This document shows, piece after piece, positions 1-7,700 of a stretch of DNA of 64,000 nt. Position 1 is the stretch's first letter. Every line of letters begins with the position of its first letter. The notes beneath the pieces are model-generated. The model made no database searches and had not been told where the DNA came from. It was given only the letters and a program-made list of their open reading frames with translations. The DNA lies in NCBI RefSeq assembly GCF_042850945.1, contig NZ_AP031496.1, positions 4,712,001-4,776,000 on the forward strand, written 5' to 3'. Source of the DNA: Halioxenophilus aromaticivorans (GTDB lineage Bacteria > Pseudomonadota > Gammaproteobacteria > Pseudomonadales > Cellvibrionaceae). Position numbers and translations under genes: made by a program.

Positions 1-127
1 CTGAACTAGCCGTAGTGGGAAACTGGCCGCTGTTATCCAGCCCGCGCAGCGTTAACGCCACCAGCACAATCAAAGCGGCCAAAACAACCGCCAGAGTAAG
101 CGCACCAAACACCTTAACTTTCGACAT
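1..127 (-). CDS. N-terminal fragment of an unidentified membrane-anchored protein
   Basis: Only the first 42 codons lie inside the window; the gene runs off the left edge. Translation gives a short basic start (MSKVKVFGA), then a strongly hydrophobic stretch of about 20 residues rich in Leu, Val and Ala, then a polar segment (RGLDNSGQ). This is the pattern of a signal anchor or uncleaved signal peptide. No Shine-Dalgarno of good quality precedes the ATG. Too little is visible to name a family. It is divergent from the TonB-dependent receptor gene, so the roughly 340-base space between them probably holds both promoters. Confidence 0.5.
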   Translation of the reverse strand, partial: MSKVKVFGALTLAVVLAALIVLVALTLRGLDNSGQFPTTASS

Positions 128-470
128 AACCCAGCCAACTTAACCCTAAATCCGTCTATCATCCGCCCGAAATGGCGAACGCATCGTTGCTCCATGACCA
201 ACATGGCCTGGCGCCGGCTATTTTACTGCAGGCGCAACAGAATGCGACTGCCTAGCAAAATGGCTTGCACCGGCCTACCTATCCTTTTTAACAACCAAGC
301 ACCCTTAACAAACAAATAAACTTGTTTTTTATAATGCTCTCTTTCATAGTGGCGTAACGGCTATTCCAAAATCCATTTAGCCATTAGCGCCACTGCCCGC
401 CGCAATGGCAACCATAATAATAAAAGACTCCCGCTGTAGTTTGGTCTTTTCCACTTTGAAAGGATTACCT
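128..470. promoter_or_regulatory. Divergent intergenic region upstream of the TonB receptor
   Basis: No gene is supported here. On the plus strand a TATAAT hexamer at 330-335 follows TTAACA at 305-310 with a 19-base spacer, which could be a weak sigma-70 promoter for the receptor gene with a leader of about 130 bases. I see no Fur-box-like palindrome, unlike the second receptor cluster further right, so iron control of this receptor is not indicated. Confidence 0.25.
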
Positions 471-2729
471 ATGGATATTTCACGAGCTATCTACCCTACT
501 GCCCCTATTATCGCGGCTCTCACTCTGTTGGCAGCCGACGTCAGCACTGCCGAAACACGCATAGAGGAAATTACAGTAACCGCGCGCAAGGTAGAGGAAT
601 CCTTGCAGCAAGTGCCCGTGGCGGTTACGGCGCTGTCCGGCGAAGAATTGCTGCGCAAAAACGCCATGGACATTGGCAAGCTAGAAGGCATGGCCCCCAA
701 CGTGAGCTTTGGCCGCCACGGCAACTTTCCCAACTCGGCGCAAATTTCCATACGCGGCATGACCTCCATGGATATTGAGCGATCCTTTGACCCTTCGGTA
801 GGTGTATCCATTGATGGCGTGTTCACCGCCACCAATGCCAACCAAATGATGGACATGTTCGACGTTGAACAGGTAGAAATTTTACGCGGCCCGCAAGGCA
901 CCCTCTTTGGCAGAAACACCTTAGGCGGAACCGTTAACGTCACCCGCAAACAAGCCTCAACAGAGGCCCTAGCAGGTGGAGTAGTAATCACCAGTGGCAG
1001 CTACGGCCGATTGGATGGCAAGGCCGCAATTAACATTCCGCTAGGAAGCCAACTGGCGGCTAGGCTGTCGGTATTTTCTAGCCACAGCGATGGCTGGGTG
1101 GATAATCGATACCGCCAGGGGCCAGACCACTTTATGGGCGAAGAAACTCTGGCCGCGAGACTCAACCTTGTGTGGGATGCCAGCGTACGGTTGAGATTTA
1201 AATTAAATTACGACTATTTAAAAGACCGTAGCGATACCGGTTATGTGGTGAATATCACCACTAACGATGGCTACCTCAGCGGCACCGACGTTAATGGCGA
1301 TGATATATATACGCCTTATTTATTTTGCGTACTGGGCAACCTCTGCGAGGGAAAATCCGGCGACCTATATGAAGCCAACGCCGACGATAAAAACATCGCC
1401 AATATCGACCGCGACAGTGTTAGCCTGGAAGCGAACTACGATATTAGCGACAACCTAACACTGACCTACGTAGGTAACTACGCCGATCACTACGAGGATA
1501 TTTGGCTGGATTGGGACGGCGTTGGTAACGCCATCATCGGCTACGACGGCTCCACTCCCGTGTACGGGACTTTTTTCCATACCGATGCCCGCATCCAAAA
1601 CGAGCAAACGCAATCCCACGAATTAAGGGTTGCTGGTGAAATTACCCCGCAATTGGATATTGTCGCTGGTTTGTACTGGTATCAAATGGAATACGATATT
1701 CGGCAAAACGACACCTACTTGGGTTTACCCATTGACTACAACGCCGGCCAGAATTCCAAAAGCAAAGCCGCCTTTGCCGAGGGTAATTTCGCACTTAACG
1801 ACCAGTTTTCTTTAACCTTAGGCCTTCGTTATACCCAGGATGATAAAACCTTTTCCCGTGAAATGATTTTGCTCGGCAGCACCATTTTTGACGTTAATAA
1901 TTTGAACCACGATTGGAGTGAAAGCACCTTTCGCTTGGGAGCAGATTACCAACTTAGTGACGACATCATGCTCTACGCAAGCTACGCCACAGGCTATAAA
2001 GCGGGCGGATTTAATGGCCGCGCCGGCAGCGAAGCTGTAGCTCTGGTGCCCTACAACCCAGAAACCGTCAACACCTTTGAACTGGGCGTAAAAAGCGAGT
2101 GGTTTAGCCAGCGCTTACGCCTCAACGCTGCACTGTTTAGCTCGGCCTACGACGACCTTCAGGTGGATGTAAATGTGCCGGCACCGCAGGGGCAAAACTT
2201 ATTAATCACCAATGCCGCCTCCGCCACCAGTAATGGCTTGGAAATCGAGCTGCTGGCACTACTCACAGACGCCACTCGTTTGAGTATCAATTACGGCTAT
2301 TTAAAAGCTGAATACGACGATTTCACCGGCAATTTATTTGGCGAAACCGACAGCAACGGCAATTTAATTAACAGCGATTTCTCTGGCAATGTCTTGCGGC
2401 GTGCGCCGGAGCACCAACTGGCACTTAGCCTCACCCAGGATTGGCAACTGCCAGGCGGGGTGATTACCGGCGAATTAAGCTACAACTGGAAAGATAGCCA
2501 ACACACCACCATCGACAACGACCCCTACTTAGCAATTGAAGACTACGCTATCGTCGATGCCAGCTTAACCTGGCTTGCGGATGAAATGTGGCGGGTATCG
2601 GTATTTGTGCACAACGCCACCGATGAAGAACAACTGGGCTACCAATTTCGGGCCTCTGGCCTTTGGCAATTTGCCTCGCCGGCCACCCAACCACGCATGG
2701 CCGGCATCACGGCTAACTATCAATTTTAA
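471..2729 (+). CDS. TonB-dependent outer-membrane receptor
   Basis: A 752-residue receptor for energy-dependent import across the outer membrane. The ATG at 471 is preferred over an upstream in-frame ATG at 405 because AAAGGA stands 6 bases upstream and a signal peptide (MDISRAIYPTAP, cleaved near TAE) follows directly. A TonB-box-like stretch (IEEITVTARK) comes next, then a plug domain with QVPVAV, SIRGM, PSVGVSIDGV and VEILRGPQGTLFGRN, then a long beta-barrel ending in an aromatic residue (ANYQF). The plug sequence resembles the large family from sphingomonads and marine gammaproteobacteria whose ligands range from iron chelates to plant or algal compounds; no substrate can be assigned. No TonB, ExbB or transporter gene is adjacent. 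It ends at a strong shared terminator. Confidence 0.9.
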   Translation: MDISRAIYPTAPIIAALTLLAADVSTAETRIEEITVTARKVEESLQQVPVAVTALSGEELLRKNAMDIGKLEGMAPNVSFGRHGNFPNSAQISIRGMTSMDIERSFDPSVGVSIDGVFTATNANQMMDMFDVEQVEILRGPQGTLFGRNTLGGTVNVTRKQASTEALAGGVVITSGSYGRLDGKAAINIPLGSQLAARLSVFSSHSDGWVDNRYRQGPDHFMGEETLAARLNLVWDASVRLRFKLNYDYLKDRSDTGYVVNITTNDGYLSGTDVNGDDIYTPYLFCVLGNLCEGKSGDLYEANADDKNIANIDRDSVSLEANYDISDNLTLTYVGNYADHYEDIWLDWDGVGNAIIGYDGSTPVYGTFFHTDARIQNEQTQSHELRVAGEITPQLDIVAGLYWYQMEYDIRQNDTYLGLPIDYNAGQNSKSKAAFAEGNFALNDQFSLTLGLRYTQDDKTFSREMILLGSTIFDVNNLNHDWSESTFRLGADYQLSDDIMLYASYATGYKAGGFNGRAGSEAVALVPYNPETVNTFELGVKSEWFSQRLRLNAALFSSAYDDLQVDVNVPAPQGQNLLITNAASATSNGLEIELLALLTDATRLSINYGYLKAEYDDFTGNLFGETDSNGNLINSDFSGNVLRRAPEHQLALSLTQDWQLPGGVITGELSYNWKDSQHTTIDNDPYLAIEDYAIVDASLTWLADEMWRVSVFVHNATDEEQLGYQFRASGLWQFASPATQPRMAGITANYQF

Positions 2730-2747
2730 CGAGGTGATAACTGCCAC

Positions 2748-2792
2748 AAAAAAGCCCGCCTCCGTCGATCACGGTTTTCGGCGGGCTTTTTT
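2748..2792. terminator. Bidirectional rho-independent terminator
   Basis: GCCCGCC (2754-2760) pairs with GGCGGGC (2780-2786); an inner CCGT/ACGG pair extends the stem. An A run precedes and a T run follows, so it can stop both the receptor gene and the convergent phosphatase gene. Confidence 0.9.
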
Positions 2793-2801
2793 AGAGGCGA
2801 G

Positions 2802-4826
2802 CTATTTTGCGTTTAGCTCAAAGCGGTCGAACTCAATCACTTCGCTATCCGGGTCGGTGGCGTCCAACGCGAAACTGCGTACGGCACCCATGCCGGTATC
2901 CAAAATAGTAAAGGTAGAGATGTCGTTACTGCACACAAACGGTACTTCGTAATCGCTTAGGCCAAAGTGCACCATGGGGTTAGCCATACTGGGCATAATA
3001 GGCTCACGAGCGTGGGGATCGTTGGTGCGCGGATAATTGTGCGCCTCAAATTCGCCATTGGCCACGGCCTCAAAGAAGGCGGCACCGCCGCGTTGCGCGT
3101 CGTTCCAGGGGGTGCCTTCCGGTGTGGTCCAATAGGCGCCAAAACAGTTACCCGCTGCAGAGGTTTCTAGGTAGTGCATGTTGCCGGCTTGCACACGGTT
3201 CCAAATGTGTGAATGGCCGTGCAGCACCAGCTGTACGCCTGCGGCCTGTAGCATGGGCTCAATATCGCGGCGGAAGAAATCTTCTTGCACTGGGTATTCA
3301 TAGCGTACATCGACAATGCTACCGAGTAAGGGCTGCACCTGCTCTCGCCATACCTGTATGCGGGATTTCTGCTCCTGGGGCATCAACACCTTGCGGGTTT
3401 TAATTTCACCGGCATCGGTTTGATAATCGATTTCCATCATTGGGTCGGTTAACACCGGCACCACGTTATCGCCAAGGCCAGAAGCCGATTGGTGAAACAT
3501 CACCACGCGGTATTTGCTGTTTTTAAAACCGTCGCTATTAACGATGCTACGCAACCATTTGTATTGCGCGGTACCCTCAGTAAAAGGCGTAAACAAATGC
3601 TCACCAAAGCCCCACTCTTCTGGGTTGTTTAGATCGTTGGGGTTTTCGTTAAATTTGCTTTTGGTGTCTAAATTCCAATTGCGCCAAATGCGCGACACGT
3701 TCATAGAAATTAACAGCACATCGCCCACGCGTTTTACGTAATAGGCTTCGCCCTCTGGGCTATCGCTGGGCAGGGTAAACAATTCGCGGTAGGCGTCGAA
3801 GTCGTTAGAGTTGTCGCGAATCCACTGGTCTTTGATGGCCGGGTCTCGGCTGGGGTTAATGGTATCGGCCAGTTCTTGGTAACGATAGGTGGCGTACCAA
3901 CGTGGTTGCGCATCACCAAACATGCCGTTGATGTCCATGGTGGTCTCTTGTCCGTTCACCATCACACTTTGGTTTGGGCGAAAACGGCCGCTCACTTCGT
4001 GGTTGGCAATGGAGGGAAACAAAGCCACATGCTGCATCAACTCGCCGCCTTTGTAGGGAGAGCCAGGTACAAACTCATCAAACTTGCCCTGCAAAGTCGG
4101 GAAGAACGAAGGCCGCGCGCTGAGGGGGTTATCTAACCAACTGCTTTGGAAATTATCAAACCATTCGGAGGCGCGACGCGGGTGGTTGGCCAAATCGCCA
4201 GCGAAGAAAATAGCATCCAAATTGGGGAACATTTCCGCCACGGTTTGATAATTTGCCAGCGTGTTAAAGCGCTCTTGCTGATCTGAGGTTAATAAAATTT
4301 GCAGCGGCGCGTTGTTTTCTGGCAACGCCTTTAACGTAAACGGCCCGGCGGAATAAACTTCGCCTTCACCGTTGCTGCTTTTTACCCAATAGCGGTATTT
4401 TTTACCGGGCAGTAAACCGTCAACGTAGGCCTCGTGGCGATAGGCTTGGCGCTGCACTACGGCTTCGGGTGGGTTGTCCCAGCGCGTGCTGCTGTCTTCA
4501 AAAAAGCGATTTAATTTGGCGGTATCCGCCAACACACGATTCTGCCCGGAGTTTTCTGGCGCTTGTAACTGGCCGCCATTGTCTTCCATGGGGTGATCTT
4601 CTACCAAAAGGGTGTGGGCGCTACCGGGGAAGTTAGTTACCCACACAACGTGAACACCATCCTTACTGGGGTTTTGCAGGAACGGGTCCGTTAACAGGCG
4701 CGGCTCGCCCGCCGCCAACGGCGCAACTTCGGGCGAACTATAGGTACTGCTTAGGCTAATATTTGCACAGGATAAAACACACACACCCGCCGCCATGGCT
4801 ATGGCAGACTTTAACGTGACCTTCAT
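2802..4826 (-). CDS. Purple-acid-phosphatase-like metallophosphoesterase lipoprotein
   Basis: A 674-residue exported calcineurin-like phosphoesterase. The ATG at 4826 has GGAG 8 bases upstream and begins a lipoprotein signal with lipobox VLSC (Cys20); an in-frame extension to 5015 lacks these features. A fibronectin-like N-terminal region (about residues 50-165, with HVVWVTNF and YRYWVKSS) precedes the metal-binding domain. That domain shows, in order, TSDQQ, GDLAN, ANHE, FHQS and HGHSHIWN, the usual five-motif set for a two-metal centre. It probably releases phosphate from organic phosphate outside the inner membrane; the substrate is unknown. A Pho-box-like triple repeat lies about 290 bases upstream on the same strand, which fits induction by phosphate starvation. 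It converges with the receptor gene. Confidence 0.85.
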   Translation of the reverse strand: MKVTLKSAIAMAAGVCVLSCANISLSSTYSSPEVAPLAAGEPRLLTDPFLQNPSKDGVHVVWVTNFPGSAHTLLVEDHPMEDNGGQLQAPENSGQNRVLADTAKLNRFFEDSSTRWDNPPEAVVQRQAYRHEAYVDGLLPGKKYRYWVKSSNGEGEVYSAGPFTLKALPENNAPLQILLTSDQQERFNTLANYQTVAEMFPNLDAIFFAGDLANHPRRASEWFDNFQSSWLDNPLSARPSFFPTLQGKFDEFVPGSPYKGGELMQHVALFPSIANHEVSGRFRPNQSVMVNGQETTMDINGMFGDAQPRWYATYRYQELADTINPSRDPAIKDQWIRDNSNDFDAYRELFTLPSDSPEGEAYYVKRVGDVLLISMNVSRIWRNWNLDTKSKFNENPNDLNNPEEWGFGEHLFTPFTEGTAQYKWLRSIVNSDGFKNSKYRVVMFHQSASGLGDNVVPVLTDPMMEIDYQTDAGEIKTRKVLMPQEQKSRIQVWREQVQPLLGSIVDVRYEYPVQEDFFRRDIEPMLQAAGVQLVLHGHSHIWNRVQAGNMHYLETSAAGNCFGAYWTTPEGTPWNDAQRGGAAFFEAVANGEFEAHNYPRTNDPHAREPIMPSMANPMVHFGLSDYEVPFVCSNDISTFTILDTGMGAVRSFALDATDPDSEVIEFDRFELNAK

Positions 4827-5340
4827 AACAAACTCCGTGGTTTCGTTGATTTTCACGTTGCATCCTAGGCGCTGGGTGTGACTTAGAAATGATACAAATA
4901 TTGCATTTAGACTACGAGATTCCACAAGAATAACTGACATAAATGACAATCGTAACTCTTTAGTGGCAAGCGGTTGTACAAAGCGGCTTTCGGCTAAAAC
5001 TGCTGGGGACGGCAACCGCCTCTACTAGCAAAGAGCGCCATTTTAAATACAGGCAATTACTCCCTACCCCAGAGGTAAATACTCACCAACCCCTGGCAAT
5101 TCAGAACTAATTTATGACAGTACCGTGACGTCGATGTGACAGCTTATTAGCCATTAAATCATTTCGTTAATTTCGAACTAAAAAAACCATAAAATCTGCC
5201 GCAATTGAAAATCATTTTACATTTACGCCATTTTTTCTATTAGTTTTGTGACATACTCCTCACCGCTCCTACTCGAGCACGGGCAAATCCTCAATTGCCC
5301 AGGTCACCTACCAATAAAACTAATCGACAAGGAAGTTAAG
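4827..5340. promoter_or_regulatory. Divergent regulatory region between phosphatase and FG-GAP genes
   Basis: No gene is supported in these 514 bases. In-frame N-terminal extensions of both flanking genes reach into it but lack ribosome-binding and signal-peptide features. The clear element is the Pho-box-like array at 5114-5142, listed separately. The stretch 5150-5235 is AT-rich and likely holds the promoter of the plus-strand gene. Confidence 0.5.
5114..5142 (-). promoter_or_regulatory. Putative Pho box array (PhoB-type 7-mers at 11-base pitch)
   Basis: Read on the minus strand there are three 7-mers separated by exactly 4 bases: CTGTCAC (5142-5136), ACGTCAC (5131-5125) and CTGTCAT (5120-5114), the last followed by AAAT. 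The known Pho box is CTGTCAT, 4 AT-rich bases, CTGTCAT. The array points toward the metallophosphatase gene. Binding by PhoB is inferred from the match; no phoB gene is in the window. Confidence 0.65.
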
Positions 5341-7632
5341 ATGATTAAAACATTTAAAAAATCTTTTTCACCATTGGCCCTTGCCATTGGCCTCGCTAGC
5401 CAACCTTTTGCAGCCACAGCCGACGATACACTGTGGTACTTACATTTAGGCGGCGACTGGACCAATGAAATAAAAATATCCGATGGTAATATTTATTTAG
5501 ATAGCTCTACGGATGGTGCCTTTTGTGACGGCAGCTTTGACGACTTTGGGCTTGGCTATTGCTATATGGTTGAAAAAATAAACCGGGATGGCTCCATTGA
5601 TTGGCGATACGAGGCTTCGGAATCCGGCATTTGGAGTAATTTAGCAGTCAACAGCGACAACCTGTTTTTAGTCGATTACACCAACCTTCCATCCATTACC
5701 CAAGTGGATATAGAAACTGCTTCGGTGAGTAGTATCGGCGATATTTCCGCGGCCATCGAAGGCGCAGAATACTATTACACCATCGCCGCCACAGACAACG
5801 GTTTGTTTGCCATTGCAAAAACAAACGCAGGGGCTTCTGGCGACAACCGAGTGTTAGCGCATCTCAATGCCGCAGGTGAATTACAATGGAGCGTTGATAT
5901 TGGCGATTGGGAAAGCACCAACCATCTGTTTATTGAAGATGGAGTTGTTCATATAGCGGGGTTAAACCCAAGCTTTGAAAACGCCTATCATGCCTATTCC
6001 ACTACCGGCCAATTATTGAGCCAAGAGACGGGCCAAGCCGCCGCCGACAAAGTGCCACTGGCCAATGGCATTAGCCTGTATAACGACACTTACAGCATTG
6101 TGAATTCTACCTCCTGGCTGATCAACCAACCGAATGACTTTATCGTTAAATACGATGAGCAAAATAACATTGTTTGGCAGATCCCTTTCTTTAGCCAGGC
6201 CGACGGTTACGCTCGAAACGGCGTCGCCTACGGGGTATTCACCAACGGTACCGATATCTTTGCCATCGGCGCAGCCGCCGTGGCTGACAATGACGAATTA
6301 ACCCATGTGCTGGCACGCTACGATATTGGCGGCAACCTCCTGGCACTGCAGTCCTTAGACCTGCCATTTGACGCCCGGGAACAGCCCACGAGACGCGCCG
6401 TAGCCCTAGATAACGACCGAATTTTGCTCGGCGTCGACGACACAAATGGCTGGTCTGCCTATGTTTCGGCCTTAGAATTTGACGGTGAGGGCGTACCCAC
6501 CGGGGTTAGTATTCCTGTGACCGATTCACCGGCTCCGGCCGCCAGCACAGCGAGCCAAACACTCCATCTAGGTGACATCAATAACGACGGTTACCCAGAG
6601 ATCGGCGTGGTTGCAAGCTCCGATAGCACCCGCGTACACGTCCAATCCATTGGCGCCGATCACTCTTGGCAGGCGATTACGTTTGACGGTACCGGCGAGG
6701 TCGCCGTGGTTAACGACGCAGACTGTAATTCAGTACCCGAAATAGCCGCTTTGGTAGCCGGCAGCAATAGCGTTGAGCTAAGAGACAGCCTAAGCGGCGA
6801 GCTAGTAACCAACATCGCCTTTAATGCAAATGTTGATGCTATCAAAATGGCCGTGGTGCCAGATACCAACCACAATGGCGCGGACGATATAGCCATTTTA
6901 AGTAAATTTAATAATCGCAATGGCCAGGCTGTAATTATCCACGATGCGAAAACCGGTGAGCAGTTATCGTCGATTTCATTTAACCCTTATTTCCGCGCAA
7001 AAGACTTTGCCTTTATTGAGGATATTAATGGCGATGGCGCGCCAGAAATAGCCGTGCTGTCCACCAACAAGAAGGGCACCAGCAAACTGGAAATTCGCGC
7101 CCTGGACGGCAGCTTGGTGAACAATATTTGGCTAGGTAAAACCTACCAATCAACCGCCCTGGTGGATATGAATACACAACTTGGCCTGTCACCTAACCTC
7201 AGCAATGAGTTGGGTGTTTTGCTCAATAAAGCGGAAGGCAACGGTTTAACCGTGCGAGTGATTGATACGCAAAGCGGTGACGATTTGCAGTCGGTGGGTT
7301 ACAACTGGCGCTTTAGCCCCATTGCCGCCAAAGCCATCGCCGATACAAACGGTAACGGTACGGCAGAAATCGCTTTGCTTTCGAGCAAAACCAATGCGGG
7401 AGAAACCACCGGCAAGATTGAGCTAAGAGATTCCTACAGCGCAAACTTGGCCAATAATGTTTGGCTGGGTGAAAACGCCAGCCCGGTGGACTTTTCTATC
7501 ATTAAAGATACCAACGGCAACGGTAGCCCAGAGACAGTTACCTTGATGGAAAGCGATGGTATTTATTACTTGCTAACCAAAGACAGCAAAACCGGCACAC
7601 TTATTGGCCAGCAGGCTGTGGACTTACCCTAA
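5341..7632 (+). CDS. Secreted FG-GAP/VCBS-type beta-propeller repeat protein
   Basis: A 763-residue exported protein of unknown function. The ATG at 5341 has AAGGAAG 5 bases upstream and opens a signal peptide (MIKTFKKSFSPLALAIGLAS, cleaved near ATA). The first 370 residues look like a WD/PQQ-like beta-propeller with recurrent tryptophans. The second half holds at least six repeats with calcium-loop-like cores: DINNDGYPEIG, DADCNSVPEIA, DTNHNGADDIA, DINGDGAPEIA, DTNGNGTAEIA and DTNGNGSPET. These resemble FG-GAP or integrin-alpha-type repeats found in surface and secreted proteins. No catalytic motif is visible. It is a single gene between its own promoter region and a strong terminator; surface binding or a structural role is a guess. 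Confidence 0.75.
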   Translation: MIKTFKKSFSPLALAIGLASQPFAATADDTLWYLHLGGDWTNEIKISDGNIYLDSSTDGAFCDGSFDDFGLGYCYMVEKINRDGSIDWRYEASESGIWSNLAVNSDNLFLVDYTNLPSITQVDIETASVSSIGDISAAIEGAEYYYTIAATDNGLFAIAKTNAGASGDNRVLAHLNAAGELQWSVDIGDWESTNHLFIEDGVVHIAGLNPSFENAYHAYSTTGQLLSQETGQAAADKVPLANGISLYNDTYSIVNSTSWLINQPNDFIVKYDEQNNIVWQIPFFSQADGYARNGVAYGVFTNGTDIFAIGAAAVADNDELTHVLARYDIGGNLLALQSLDLPFDAREQPTRRAVALDNDRILLGVDDTNGWSAYVSALEFDGEGVPTGVSIPVTDSPAPAASTASQTLHLGDINNDGYPEIGVVASSDSTRVHVQSIGADHSWQAITFDGTGEVAVVNDADCNSVPEIAALVAGSNSVELRDSLSGELVTNIAFNANVDAIKMAVVPDTNHNGADDIAILSKFNNRNGQAVIIHDAKTGEQLSSISFNPYFRAKDFAFIEDINGDGAPEIAVLSTNKKGTSKLEIRALDGSLVNNIWLGKTYQSTALVDMNTQLGLSPNLSNELGVLLNKAEGNGLTVRVIDTQSGDDLQSVGYNWRFSPIAAKAIADTNGNGTAEIALLSSKTNAGETTGKIELRDSYSANLANNVWLGENASPVDFSIIKDTNGNGSPETVTLMESDGIYYLLTKDSKTGTLIGQQAVDLP

Positions 7633-7652
7633 ATAAAAACTCAGCCAACGCG

Positions 7653-7683
7653 AAGAAGCCGCCAATGGCGGCTTCTTTTATTG
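7653..7683. terminator. Rho-independent terminator between convergent genes
   Basis: GAAGCCGCC (7655-7663) and GGCGGCTTC (7667-7675) form a 9-base-pair stem around AAT, followed by TTTTATT. It ends the FG-GAP gene and may also serve the convergent receptor gene. Confidence 0.85.
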
Positions 7684-7700
7684 CAGTTTAAGCAAGGCCA

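Noticed and set aside
491..991. Long minus-strand reading frame opposite the first TonB receptor
   Set aside because: It lies fully inside a well-supported gene, has no recognisable domain and no ribosome site; it reflects codon bias.
4935..4960. TGTCA repeats near 4940 as a second Pho box
   Set aside because: On the minus strand the two TGTCA cores are 9 bases apart, not the 11 needed for a Pho box.
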